Below, in pieces: positions 1 through 10,142 of a DNA stretch of 25,884 bases. Below the pieces are notes generated by a model. That model saw only the letters and a list, made by a program, of their open reading frames with translations. It was not told the origin of the DNA and ran no database searches. The stretch comes from Gnetum montanum (taxonomy: Eukaryota > Streptophyta > Gnetopsida > Gnetales > Gnetaceae), in the NCBI GenBank assembly GCA_015680685.1, contig MNCI01004071.1, forward strand, positions 248,664 through 274,547, read 5' to 3'. The translations under genes were made by a program, and so were the position numbers. Numbering within the stretch: the stretch's first letter is position 1; each line of letters starts with the position of its first letter.

Positions 1-23
1 GGCATACACTAGAAAATATTCTA

Positions 24-50
24 ACTCTGGAGGGAAAAAACTGCCAGAGT
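24..50 (-). other. Stem-loop in the R/U5 part of LTR F
   Basis: ACTCTGG (24-30) pairs perfectly with CCAGAGT (44-50) around a 13-base A-rich loop. It lies 49 to 75 bases downstream of the TATA box and would be in the transcript. It could be a leader hairpin or chance. Confidence 0.3.
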
Positions 51-98
51 CTAGCTACAATCTCAAATAAAACTAAGAAACAAGGGAGAGCTGCCTCT

Positions 99-106
99 TA
101 TTTATA
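99..106 (-). promoter_or_regulatory. TATA box of LTR F
   Basis: The minus strand reads TATAAATA, followed by AGAGGCAGCTCTCCC and a pyrimidine-rich leader, as expected at the U3/R boundary of a plant LTR. Confidence 0.5.
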
Positions 107-124
107 GGACTGGCAGTGGGCTAC

Positions 125-198
125 GATATCGTGTACGCGATATCACACTAAATGATGTGATATCGCATCTGGGCATGTGATATCACGTACATGATATC
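125..198 (-). promoter_or_regulatory. Five-site GATATC array upstream of TATA box
   Basis: Exact GATATC occurs at 125, 139, 159, 179 and 193, so the spacings are 14, 20, 20 and 14 bases, symmetric about the central site. The two outer pairs are near-perfect palindromes centred on GTAC, and the central site is also flanked by near-palindromic bases. The array ends 19 bases upstream of the minus-strand TATA box. This placement suggests a U3 enhancer with repeated protein-binding sites. The function is inferred. Confidence 0.55.
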
Positions 199-225
199 AC
201 AATTGCCCCAAATGACATCTCATCA

Positions 226-1000
226 ATAATAGTCCATGAAAATATCCTAGTCTCTCCCTTAGCAAACTTTTGTCATGTCAATTATTTCTTCTACTCTATT
301 CCTAAATCTAAGTGTTTTAAAGGGTCAAAATCTATAATCATTGACCTAAACCATAGCCATATCTATCCTCCCGTGGTCATGGTAATATAATTTTTATTAG
401 AGTTGGGAACAATTAATGCAACTAAGAGGATCAATGGGAGGGTTCTAATATAGCAAAATTTGGGAAGCCTATCATGCATACATACATGAATGGAGGAAAA
501 TCAAACTAGGATCTTCACTTCTGGAAGTTTTGCAATATGTTTTCTTGGTTTAATTTCACCAATGGTTAGACTATAGAGTGACCAAGGCTTGATGACACTG
601 GTGGAGGTAGGTATGATCTTATCCTTGGAAGGAAGTAATGATGAAGGGATGCAATAGTGGATCTCTCACAATGTGTAGGATGTTCTCATGTGCCAAGAAG
701 TTAATCAAATAACATAGAGAAAAAGATTGATCATCCAAGGGGATAGATTCATGGTGGACACTAATGTCTCACTAGTTATTAAAAATCCATGGGTGTTCCA
801 TCAATAGGTTTCACAAGGGTGAGAAAATTGTAAGTCTATTATGGGGAGGATCCACTTGTGAAACCCTTAGTGGCATGACATGGTGATAAAGTGAGCTCAT
901 GCTTAACTCAAAGGATGGTGGTGGTTGCATGGCATAAGGCACTCAGTTGATCTTTTGCACATGTGGTTACAACTAATTAAGCCTAATAATTTAACCAAAA
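226..1000. repeat. Dispersed repeat, copy 1
   Basis: This stretch aligns over most of its length with 7234-8135 in the same orientation. Shared landmarks are TCTCTCCCTTAG versus TCTCTTTCTTAG near the left end, the block around 530-560 (TTTCACCAATGGTTAGAC versus TTTTACCAATGATTAGAC), 765-865 and 920-960. The left end abuts the TGATGAG end of minus-strand LTR F, so the repeat is probably the 3' internal noncoding part of minus-strand elements. No ORF of note is present. Similarity fades after about 1000. Confidence 0.5.
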
Positions 1001-1789
1001 CTATCTTATTCTACTTTTATTTTTTTCCTATGTTTGATTATATCAATTTTCTTTGATGTTAATGTTGTAAGTTTTTAGACCCTTTTTGGTTTGTTATTTT
1101 CCATGTTTGTATCCATAATTATTATGTTAATGTTCTTTAGTGCATGCCATTAATTAATGTTGTCCAAGGCTAGTATCTTTTAACTCAACCATGGGGGAAA
1201 GACACCATTGGATATATGCTTTCTAATCCTATCTTTTTTGTCATACCCTTGTACATGCTTGGCATTGGGCTATGAAGTTTTTCTTCATATTTTCTTTGAG
1301 GATTATACTTATCACTTTTTGTGTGCATGATTTTTTTAATGATTAAGGATTTCACATGAGTTTTTGCCATCATTGCAATCCAGCATGCTTTAACAACTGC
1401 ACTCTTGGACTTATAAAAATAACATCATTTAGTTTCATTTGAGAATACTTATTTGATTCATAATTTGAAAGCCTCCCTTAAATGGAAGGTTTGACAGTAA
1501 AGGAGGTCATGTCCCAAAACTATAAGCATAAGACATGCATAAAATTTGTAGCTAAACACAAACCAAAAAGGATATACTGGATATCATCCATCACATCTAA
1601 GCATCTTCAATTCTGAAAGCATGATAGGAGACTCTTCTTTCCAGTCATCATCCCCTAACCTCTCTTTTCTTAAGTAAAATTATTTATACAATTTTATTCC
1701 TCTACATTAACATTTTCATGTCTCTAATCCTAGTCATTATATCTTGAATGTAAAAGTTATGGAACTAGCTTCATCTAGTTGTGAAGGAA
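1001..1789. other. AT-rich noncoding interval
   Basis: I see no convincing coding frame, RNA gene or repeat partner in the window. The only ORF of about 60 codons (minus strand, 1185-1373) has no recognisable motif. The interval is probably decayed retroelement interior belonging to the F element. Confidence 0.4.
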
Positions 1790-3118
1790 AGATGAAGCAT
1801 TTAATATGAATTTGTATGTTAATTATAAGTCCTAGATCCAGGAAGTATTTGAATACCTTATGTTTATAGGCTAGTACATTTGGTAGAGATAGTTGGCTCT
1901 TAGATATGTATCCTTGCTCACTGGGTTACACTCTAAGATTGCATACATTATTTTAGGCTTGTTAAGATGATTTTGGCTTCATTTGGATGTCCTAGGATCC
2001 TTCCAACATGTCACCTTGCAAGCCCAATTCACTTGTCTTTGTCTCCCAAGTGTCCTAGGTCTACCTAGGCTGCATTCATAAGCCTTTGTTAAAACCAAAG
2101 TATTGAGAAATCCTTTCTGATCCTACACAAAAACTATAAATACCTAAGGTAAGTTCTTTCATATAATAAGTTAATGCATGATTAAACCTTTCCTAAGGAG
2201 ATCACAACTATATAGCATGATGTTATGCCATTAATATTATGACTAAGAGTCATTTTATTGCATTTTGTATGTGTTGTTGCACCTATCCTTGATGGGATTG
2301 TGATACGTATAAGTGTGTGAGAGCATTATCCTTATCCCTAGGTGGGATTAAAATGCTTATGTGTTTCTTATCATTTTGTTCTTTATAATATTATTATGTG
2401 AAGAGCATTTCTTTCCTTGGGTAAGTTGATTCCTTCCCTATTTTGTATGTTTTAAGTCATCACTTTGACAAGTATGTCTAGACTCTATCAGATTGTTACC
2501 ATGCTTAGGTAGCTTCAAACCATTCAGATGATTTGAAGTCCAATGTTTGCATACTAAATAAATCTTATGATCTTCCCTTATTCCACCATTTATGCCTTAA
2601 ATATTAAAACACCAAAAACATTTATAAAGCATTAAAACCATAAAAATATTTCTTCAACTTTTATTTTCATAACTTGTGATGATTCACCCCCAAGGAGATC
2701 ATGACTATATGGCATGGTGTTACACCATCAAGGTTTTCACTAAGAGATATTTTTTAAAATTCATTTCTTCTATGGTGTTATGCATGTTCCCAACAAGGAT
2801 TGTAACATGAGCATTGCACATGTCCCCAAGAGGGATTGTAATGCAAGTGTGTTTATTTTCATTTTATTTCTTATAATTTTAAAAATCCATAAAAATTATA
2901 AAACATAAAATTATAAATATTTCTCTATCTCTCATTGTGGAAACATGAGTTCTAACAATAGCATATGCATTATATTCTCTTTTCTATTTATTGAATACAA
3001 CAATATACATGAGTGTTCTTGGCAATTCACTTAACATCATCCTCAATGCTTATAACAAGATCACACTGTGATTTGTATGATAAATCTCATTGGTCCAAAA
3101 CTAGCAAGACCTCTATCA
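1790..3118 (+). repeat. Left LTR of element B
   Basis: The first 45 bases align without a gap to 21007-21051. Strong similarity runs through 1830-1985 and again from 2125 to 3118 (for example GTGAAGAGCA, TATATTCTCTTTTCTATTTA and ATTTGTATGA blocks). The right end ...CTCTATCA is followed by a primer-site-like sequence. The expected initial TG is altered to AG at 1790. The U3 part from about 1985 to 2125 does not match the right LTR. Confidence 0.75.
2135..2142 (+). promoter_or_regulatory. TATA box of left LTR B
   Basis: TATAAATA lies in the shared context ACTATAAATACCTA, identical at the matching place in the right LTR (21466-21473). Confidence 0.55.
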
Positions 3119-3119
3119 T

Positions 3120-3136
3120 TGGTTTCATTGCCCTAG
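3120..3136 (+). promoter_or_regulatory. Decayed tRNA-Asp-type primer binding site of B
   Basis: The site begins two bases after the LTR terminal CA and reads TGGTTTCATTGCCCTAG. It matches 10 of 17 positions of the complement of the plant tRNA-Asp 3' end, keeping TGG and TTGCC. On its own it is weak. The position and the better-preserved equivalent in element A support it. Confidence 0.4.
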
Positions 3137-3380
3137 AATACATTGGTAAATTTTCCATAAATACTTATACATTTTTTATTTTAACTTCTATTTAAATCAA
3201 GTATATGTTTTTAGTATTGTGTGTGTCTAGGTTGTAAACATGAACAAGATGATAAATAGTACTAAGAACCCACCAAAGATCTCTAGTAATGAGCCAAAAA
3301 GATAAAGGACTCTTATCACCTTTGAGCATTTAAAGGATATAATCCTTCCACTAGTTGTTTTGACTTATCATTAAGATAAG
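3137..3380 (+). other. 5' leader of element B
   Basis: Untranslated-like sequence between the primer site and the first coding-like stretch. No clear ORF or structure is seen. Confidence 0.35.
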
Positions 3381-3384
3381 TAAG

Positions 3385-5250
3385 GAAGGTGGAGAGATGC
3401 TCATGATTGGCTTTCTAAGAATCCAATCATGGCTACAACAGATGGTCTCAGAGATGCCCTAATCAACATGGAGCTAGAGAATGATTGCATATCATACAAA
3501 TCTTTTGAATCCATGTTTGATGATTATTATCCTTTTTACATGCAAGATCTTTGAGATTGATTAACAAAAGAAGAGGTAGGTCACAACTTTTCATTTGATC
3601 ATTCAGATGGAGAGAAGGAACCTAAAGTAAATAATAAGGATAAAAGATCACTCTACCATGAAGGCGCATGATCAAGTAGCTTTACTCCATGTATAGTTTT
3701 AATTTAAAATGATGACCTCCTTTTCAAGTTCTATAATTTTCATTTATTTGGATCTACTAATGATGATGACGATTCCCCTTTATTCAACTAGGATTATTAT
3801 CACAAGTTAACTAAAGTTCTAGACATTCTAAGGAAGCATGTTAAGGATAGCAAAATCAAATGGATCAACATAACAAATGTACCAACATACAAATGGTATA
3901 CCAATGATTATCCCTAGCTCCATGTGCAAGTCTTTTTGCAATGCTTTGTATCTCCAAGGGATCTTGAGTGATTAGTAAAATTTATAATCATTTCCTCACA
4001 CCTTTATCAAGAATGTAGAAACTTGGTACAAATCCTTTTCTCCTAGATTAATTCAAATATGAGTAGATATGGTCTAGATCTTTTATACAAAATTTCATAT
4101 CTATGTCCAACTTTTCAACATTGATAATGAGATGGCTAGATGGAGCTAAAAACCTCACAAACCTCTTGACATCACCATGGAGACATATATGAAAATTATC
4201 CACTCTATCCAAACCATGATTTTGGTCAAAGAGAATAGTTAATGCACATCAAAGAAGGGCTAAGGTAGGAGATAAGAAAGTGTGTGAACATGTATGAAAT
4301 GGACCAAGTGCACAAAACATTCATGACTCAAATCACGATGCTATTAGATACCATTGCAAGCATGGAAGATGAGTGGTAGAAGTGATAATCAGCTTAAGAG
4401 TATAATCGTGATCTAGCACATAGACAAGAGAAAACATATTGAAGGTATCAATGAATCTTCCACTACAGTCAAGGCCTTAGTACAAGATTAAATCAGAATG
4501 TATAAGGTCTTAATAGCCTTAGTTCACCATGTGGACTGAGTTTTGGGTGTGATGGATGAAAAGATGATCAATAATCTCAAGGACATAGACAATAAGGTTG
4601 TTGAAGCTATGAACAAAATTGTTTCAACAACCAAAGTAGTTGCACAACATGAATGTTGAAAGAGGTATGATGGAAAGGATAAAAGGAAGCTCTATCATTC
4701 TAAGTGTATTTAAGAATATTTAAATGAGGCTTCCTCATCCTCTAATGATCAAGGTTCCTACAAATACTATGCAAGCTCTCATGATTCTTAGTGTTTTCCA
4801 GTCATGGCTCATATGATTGGTGAGATGGGATGATCTAGAATATCTTTGAATCCTAGATTCATCAAAAGGCAAACAAGGAAAATCCTATACCCATGTCATT
4901 CACACTATCCTAGTGGTATCTATCCATAGCCCATGCAATAGATCCAATAGTGGCAAGCTCCAAATCCTTGGGGTGCTCATTCATGGAATCTTCTGACTCC
5001 TATGCAATAAAAAGTGGTACTTCCTACTAATTCCTACTTTTGTGGTACATAGGTATGTGCTTATTAACATCCATCATTGATACCTCAATAGTACCTACCT
5101 ACTTTGAGAAACCTTGTTAACCAAGCTTTTCAATAATAATAACAATAACTTCTACTTTCTAGTTCTATGCAAGCTGGGATACATAGTCAGTTGTAATCAA
5201 GACAAGCCAAATCATGTGATATTTCCTATTGTAATAATCCTACTTCCATC
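3385..5250 (+). pseudogene. gag: Decayed gag of element B
   Basis: Gag forms the particle that packages element RNA. The best-preserved part is about 3880-4225: a frame with NDYP..LHVQVF, then after a frameshift near 3995 WYKSFSPRLIQI, KFHIYVQLFNI and PLDITMETYM. This aligns with element A's Gag (WYRSLKPNSI, KYQTYARVSNL, PLDMVLEIYY). An upstream coding-like stretch (3391-3540, DAHDWLSKNP, SFESMFDDYYPFYM) may be the N-terminal part. Downstream is a charged helical segment near 4550-4660 and a possible zinc-knuckle relic at 4759-4794, where both leading cysteines are tyrosines. Many in-frame stops are present. It runs into the protease frame. Confidence 0.55.
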
Positions 5251-5253
5251 TAT

Positions 5254-5995
5254 ATGACTAGGCAATATTACCAATCCCCCATTGATTTGGTTTCATGGGG
5301 AAGTTCAAGATCCAATAGTATAAAGTTCTATCACAAGCGTAGGGGTGAGAACCACAAGACTATATCTACATTTTACTCTTCAGCTTGTGAAGAGAAAAAT
5401 CATTTACACCAAATAAAAGCTCATACACATGAGATCTTGATGACATTTCCTAATCATGATCAAACTATCATATCTACTTTAGGGAAAAGTTCCACTATTG
5501 TATCTAGTAGAGGTAACATAATGAAACCTGATGGTAATATTATCATCATTCCCATATATACAATGGCTACACAAGCAGTTAAGGAATGATATTTGCTTGA
5601 AAAGTAAGCATATCTTGGTAGTCCCATGGTGGAGATCCAAATTGGTAAAAAATGTCTCTATCTAACTCTTTGTGACTCTAATTCAAGAGTCAATCCCATC
5701 TCATTATAGTACTACCTTGATTTGAGGTTTCCTCCTCTCAAGTGTACCAACATTCGGTTGCAGTTGGTAAACCAATCATATGCATACCTTATGGGACACG
5801 TATGTAATATGATAACCTCTGTTATAGGCTAATCATATCTCACAAATTTTCTAGTACTTATATTAGAAGAAAAGGTGAAAGAGTATCTTCCTATTATCAT
5901 GGGAAGAACCTAGCTAAGTAATGCAAATGTTAGGTTGCTTTTCCAAGACCTCCATCATGAGATTAGCATAAGAGATGAGATCAGAAGAATAAACT
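5254..5995 (+). pseudogene. pro: Decayed retroviral-type aspartic protease of element B (gag-pro)
   Basis: One reading frame runs through the interval with stops at 5587 (TGA) and several TAA/TAG positions beyond it. The first 111 codons are a linker. The protease-like part begins near 5608 (SPMVEIQIG), has the active-site region LTLCDSNSRVNP with its Asp codon at 5674-5676, a central RLQLVNQS segment, and the C-terminal hallmark LPIIMGRT followed by a stop at 5911. Athila-type proteases have LCDLGAS, IQLADRS and IPIILGRPFL at these places. The Asp is kept, but the following Gly is Asn, so it is inactive by sequence as well as by stops. Reverse transcriptase would normally follow, but none is seen. 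Confidence 0.7.
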
Positions 5996-7233
5996 ACAAG
6001 AAAAAACCTTGTGATCCTTCCTAGTCCTATTGAACCATATGCATGGGCCATTCAAGCAAGCTAGATGGAACACTTAATATATGACACTTGGTATATCACA
6101 ATAAGCATCTTTCACCTCTTAGCATACTTAAAGCTTAATCCAATAGTTAGATGTCTTCCAAGTAGTAGAAATGGATCAATCTTGGGAAAATAATCCCCCA
6201 TGCCGTGCCAAAATTATATTTTTCTACTATTCATGTTTATGCGATTAATAAAGATTAATGTGTTTAGTTAGAATTTTGTATTTTTTGAGCTTAACAGATA
6301 AAACAAATTTTGATATTTTATTTTATTTTGAAGTATTTTGTTGTGTGTGTCAAAAATCTGTTAATGTGCTTTATGAATGCTTACCAAATTGGCCAATGGT
6401 GGATGGGTAAGTTACAGATGCAAATATGATGTAAGAGTGCCAAATGAATTTGAAATGGAGCTTGATTAATGGAATGTCTATGCAATAAAATTCATTCACC
6501 CATATTTCTTATATCCATACTAATAAACTAGCTTAGATTTAGTGGAGATTTAGGACTCACACTATGAGCTATTGAGGCTAATGCTACTATAACCATAGGC
6601 AAGTGATGGATCCACACCTTAGTATGTAAGCTCTGGAATCTTAAAAGAGTCACTGATATATCTAGCAAGGAAAGGGTGTGTCATTGAGGATTCTTATGAC
6701 CACTAGATGAGTCTAGTTAGTGTGATGAAACCAATGTGCATGTGTTTCCTTACTTGGCCATTTGGGTCAGAAGAGGTTTGTGATCTTACAAATCTATGTA
6801 TTCATGTGGCGGAGGATGAATAATCATGTTCATGTAAGTTAAAAGCTCTAGATGGTGATCTAACACTCTAATCAATTTTGATGATTCGCATGCTTTGTCA
6901 AAAATTCTCTTGCTATGAAAAAATAATATATATTAATATAAATATATATGATGGAAAAATGATGAATGAAAAATAAAAATGAAAAGAAAAAAATATGGAA
7001 AAAATAAAAGAGACAAGATTATGGTAACAACAATGTAATTTAAAACTTTTAGATCCATGCAAATTGGCATTCTTATCATCTAAAATAATCTTATACTTAC
7101 ACACGTGAAAATCAAATTAGTGGTTAAACCTATGCCTATGCAAGCCGTTCTTTTATTTAACCCATTTCCCAAATCACTTAACTTCTCAAAACACGATAGT
7201 CTAAGATAATCTCTTACTCATCTCTACTCATCA
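5996..7233 (-). other. Noncoding interval, possibly holding a minus-strand LTR (G)
   Basis: The gag-pro frame fades by about 6190. No reverse transcriptase or integrase motif follows. On the minus strand a TGATGAG end at 7233 is preceded by TTCATGG, the same arrangement as LTR F, and a TATA-like TTAAATAAAAG lies about 75 bases inside. I therefore suspect a minus-strand LTR occupying part of this stretch. Its other boundary is not visible. 6915-7010 is very AT-rich. Confidence 0.3.
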
Positions 7234-8135
7234 CCATGAAGGTCCAAAAATCTCTTTCTTAGTGAACCTTGGTGATTTCAATTACTACTTCCACCCAACA
7301 TCTCAAATCATTTGTTCTAAGTGTTAGCAATAATCATCCTTAACCCAAGCCTTGACCCCATTCAAACTTGGAAATATTTCACTTCATTATTCATGGCATT
7401 ATAATCTTTGTGGGGATGTGGAGCTAGTTAATGTAGGCAAGAAGATTGATGAGAGGATTCTAGAAGAGCAACATTTAGGAAACCTATTGTGCATACATGA
7501 ACAAATTAAGGGGAAGAAAACTATAATCTTAACTTTAGAAAGTTTAGTGGAACATTTCATTGGTTAAATTTTACCAATGATTAGACCACATAGTAGTTAA
7601 GGATAAATGATACTAGTAGTGATAGGTATGACATGGTTCCTGGAAGGGAGACTTAGATATCAATCCCTATTGTATGGATGAGTAGTGGTGAAAGGATATG
7701 GCAATCGATCTCTTGTGGGATGTAGCATGATCCATGATCTAATTGAATGAGTGGTTGGAAATGTGATGATGTTGCACTCTCACACTTTCTCTCTCATCCA
7801 TATTTCATTCTCCATTTCTTCCATTTCATTCTTGTTCATTGTTATATGGTAGGAAGTTGATAAATAAAAGCAAAGGATAAGATCTAGTCATCTAAGAGGA
7901 TAGACTTCCATCTGATACTAATGTATCACTAGTTGTTGAAAATCCATAAGTGATTTATCAATGGATTTCACAAGGACAAGAAAGGAAAGTACTTACTTTG
8001 GGAAGAATCCACTTGTAAATCCTTGGTGGATTAGCATAACCAATGAGTAATGTAACAATTATCTCTAAGTGATTATAAGGGTTGCATTGCATAAGTTACT
8101 TGATTGGTCTTCCACTTGTGTGTAAGATAACTCTT
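7234..8135. repeat. Dispersed repeat, copy 2
   Basis: Diverged partner of 226-1000 in the same orientation, with an extra segment of about 85 bases (roughly 7765-7850) absent from copy 1. It also starts beside a minus-strand TGATGAG end, so both copies probably come from the 3' interiors of related minus-strand elements. A 71-codon ORF at 7352-7567 has no recognisable motif and I do not call it a gene. Confidence 0.5.
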
Positions 8136-8459
8136 CATGCTTCAAGGTTTAATCATAAAAAATTTCATTCATTTCATCTCATTTGTGCCTCTATTTTAAT
8201 TATTTTAATCTTCTAATTATTCTCCTATTACTCTAACTCCTCTTTTCTAGCTTTTTGTTCATGGAAATGCATATATTGTCCATTAACCTCTTTACCATGA
8301 TTCATGATGTCATCCAAATAATTTTGTAACAGTCTTGTTATCTTACTCCTTTTATGCCTTCTAAGGTCAATTCATTGTGATCTTGATGTGTTGTGAATCT
8401 TGTGCAAGGCTTGACAATAGGCAAAGGTAAGTTTAGGGTGTAGATGATGAAGTTAGTGA
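8136..8459. other. Noncoding interval
   Basis: AT-rich sequence without a convincing frame or motif. It is either the rest of the inserted minus-strand fragment or B interior. Confidence 0.35.
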
Positions 8460-8595
8460 TTTTTTTCCCATTTGAAAGGATGCATTGATGCACCTCCTCT
8501 ACCAACATAGGGGTATTAGTGCCCCTACATCAACACCCCCCTCCCCTATACCAAAAAATCACTATAAATGATGAAGGGCTCCCAACTGTATTTTT
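8460..8595 (+). promoter_or_regulatory. Candidate internal promoter of element B
   Basis: TATAAATG (8563-8570) is preceded by a C-rich block. From about 8531 to 8585 it aligns with the core promoter of B's right LTR (21434-21487): AACAnCCCC-CTCCC, a short A-rich spacer, ACTATAAAT, then GGGCTCCC versus GAGCTCTC, with TATA spacing within two bases. A perfect 6-bp stem-loop TAGGGG (8508-8513)/CCCCTA (8522-8527) lies upstream, like the GGGG-rich hairpin in that LTR. It stands about 500 bases before the accessory ORF of B. It could instead be a leftover LTR piece from a related insertion. Confidence 0.45.
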
Positions 8596-9079
8596 CACTT
8601 TTTTCCATTTTTCTTTTCTTGATTTCCTTTATCTTTAATTACCATAAACAAGTCAAAATATACTAATTTTTCATCTCAATAGTCAGATTAATGATATTTT
8701 TGTAAGTTTTCTTCTTGGCCTTTCTTATCCTTGGTGTTCTAGCTATGGTTTAGGGCCTAGTATCATGCAACTTATTCATGGAGGAGAGGCACCAACTCAA
8801 ATATGTATCTAATGCATTTAGTAGTTATTTAAGTATTTCTACCTTACTTGTACTTACCCACACATACCATGATTTAGTAGTTGTGATAATATCTCTCAGC
8901 CATTTCCAAAGGTTGTATTTATCATTATTTTTAGCATAATTTTTGCAATGGTAGTATGATGCCTAAGAAACTCACCTGATTTTTAGCATTCTTAACAACT
9001 CATCATGTTAGAGCATTTGTGATCTTAGCTTCATAGACTAAGAAGGACTAAGGATGATAAATCTTAGGCCTTTGTCTAA
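8596..9079 (+). other. Leader-like interval before B accessory ORF
   Basis: Pyrimidine-rich just after the TATA box, then AT-rich with no clear frame until about 9080. It would be the 5' untranslated region if the upstream block is a promoter. Confidence 0.3.
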
Positions 9080-9256
9080 AAACCCTTACATGAGCAACTA
9101 ATCCCTAAGGAGAAGGAAGGAGAGGAACTTAGATATTCTGATCCAGAGAAAATAGGTCCTAACCTAAAAAGACCTCCATCTAGAAGTAGATCAAGAGGTA
9201 GGTAATTACATTTTCAATCTTCAAGTTCAACACATAGACAACATTAGGTAACTGAA
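9080..9256 (+). pseudogene. Accessory ORF of element B, 5' part (split by element A)
   Basis: A frame with codon starts at 9080, 9083 and so on reads a charged stretch (PKEKEGEELRYSDPEK) then an Arg/Ser stretch (PPSRSRSRGR) and a Ser/Gln stretch, with two stops. The codon at 9254-9256 is followed by element A. The same frame resumes at 18449 on the far side of the insertion. The start codon is not identifiable. Confidence 0.5.
9252..9256 (+). repeat. Target-site duplication of element A (left copy)
   Basis: CTGAA directly precedes the TG of the left LTR and recurs at 18444-18448 directly after the CA of the right LTR. Five bases is the usual length for Ty3/gypsy integration. Confidence 0.88.
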
Positions 9257-9282
9257 TGATGAGTCATGATTTGGTCTACTCT

Positions 9283-9350
9283 AATATTGGAATCTCGATA
9301 TTGGATACCTAATATCAAAGCCCAAGAAGTGATGTCAAATATTTGATATT
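9283..9350 (+). promoter_or_regulatory. AATATC/GATATT motif cluster in left LTR A
   Basis: Repeated AATATTGG, GATATTGG, TAATATCAA and the perfect 12-base palindrome TCAAATATTTGA (9335-9346) lie just upstream of the TATA box. The palindrome ends 23 bases before it, as in the right LTR. Probable U3 protein-binding sites. Confidence 0.5.
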
Positions 9351-9368
9351 GTCTCCTCCGTGCTAGCC

Positions 9369-9376
9369 TATAAATA
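9369..9376 (+). promoter_or_regulatory. TATA box of left LTR A
   Basis: TATAAATA in the context GCCTATAAATACAA, conserved at 17712-17719 in the right LTR. Confidence 0.65.
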
Positions 9377-10124
9377 CAACACTTGGATGCATGGTTAAGG
9401 GAGAGTTTTCTGTTAGTTTTTGATAGTCTTTCTTGGATTTCTAAATTCAAGTTCTATTATTCCCAATGCATGCCTATAATGTGATGTTTGTGATTGTACG
9501 ACATTCTTATTCGAGTGTGATGTACTTGGACATGTTACATGACCAGAAATAAATATTGAGATTACCTTCATCATTGCAACATTCACTTAGATTATTGTTG
9601 ATTTAATTTTTTAATTATTTATTATTTCCTTTACTTCATGTTTCCTTTTATTGCTATTTACTATTTCTATCATTAAGTGGAATGAGTACAACTTAATCAC
9701 AAGCACTTAAGTGTAATTACGTGGTAACCCCGCAATGTACTATTTGGCAAGCCCAATGATGTACACTTGGAAATCCTAGTCATGGTTATATGAAGTCCAA
9801 GGCATGTGCGAACAATTGGGGATGGATACTTATCGTGCATAGGCTAGTTTATATCTTATTTTCCATTGTTTGTTAGCTTCATTAATTAATCTCTTTATCA
9901 TCATTAGGAGCAGCCTAGGGTTAGAAGATATCATCATATGCCTCACTTTGGACTAAATCATACATGAAAAAGCTACCACTAGTCCAGGTGGAAAGATAGT
10001 AAACTATGATTAGAGCATAACGATTTAGATGCACAACTAGTCCCATCCATGGAATTCGACTAGATTGTGTGTGAATCCTTATGATTTGTATGGTTGAACA
10101 TAGGGGTACCTCACCACTTATCAT

Positions 10125-10142
10125 TGGCACTATTGCTAGGGA
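10125..10142 (+). promoter_or_regulatory. tRNA-Asp-type primer binding site of A
   Basis: One base after the LTR end the sequence is TGGCACTATTGCTAGGGA. The complement of the plant tRNA-Asp 3' end is TGGCGCCGTTGCCGGGG, the site used by Athila and related elements. All five differences are C-to-T or G-to-A changes within the three CpG dinucleotides of that sequence, so the ancestral site was probably a perfect match. Confidence 0.75.

Larger units (their letters stand above)
1..225 (-). mobile_element. LTR fragment F (U3 to R/U5), minus strand, runs off window
   Basis: Read on the minus strand this begins TGATGAGATG at 225, passes through a GATATC repeat array (198-125), reaches a TATAAATA box (106-99) and continues into leader-like sequence to the window edge. 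Just outside the TGATGAG end, on the minus strand, lies a short purine stretch containing CATGGA. The two better-defined LTR elements here also have CATGG just before a TGATGA start, so I read this as the 3' LTR of a minus-strand element whose interior lies to the right. The other LTR end is not visible. A solo or truncated LTR is possible. Confidence 0.5.
9257..10123 (+). repeat. Left LTR of element A
   Basis: It aligns with 17586-18443 from end to end, for example AAGCCCAAGAAG, TGCATGGTTAAGGGAGA and TTCAAGTTCTATTATTCCCA. It is 867 bp: it keeps about 23 bases near 9680 that the right copy has lost, and lacks an extra AATATC-type unit that the right copy has. It is flanked by the target repeat on the left and the primer site on the right. 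Confidence 0.9.

Noticed and set aside
125-198. CRISPR-like array
   Set aside because: Short palindromic sites of 6 bases with 8-14-base gaps in a plant LTR. Repeats and spacers are far too short.
1185-1373. 62-codon minus-strand ORF
   Set aside because: No motif, AT-rich chance ORF with no supporting context.
3013-3195. 60-codon plus-strand ORF
   Set aside because: Lies across the end of B's left LTR and its primer site, and the matching LTR region does not keep the frame as a gene.
6913-7104. 63-codon minus-strand ORF rich in Phe and Ile
   Set aside because: Translation of a highly AT-rich tract. The apparent membrane segment is composition only.
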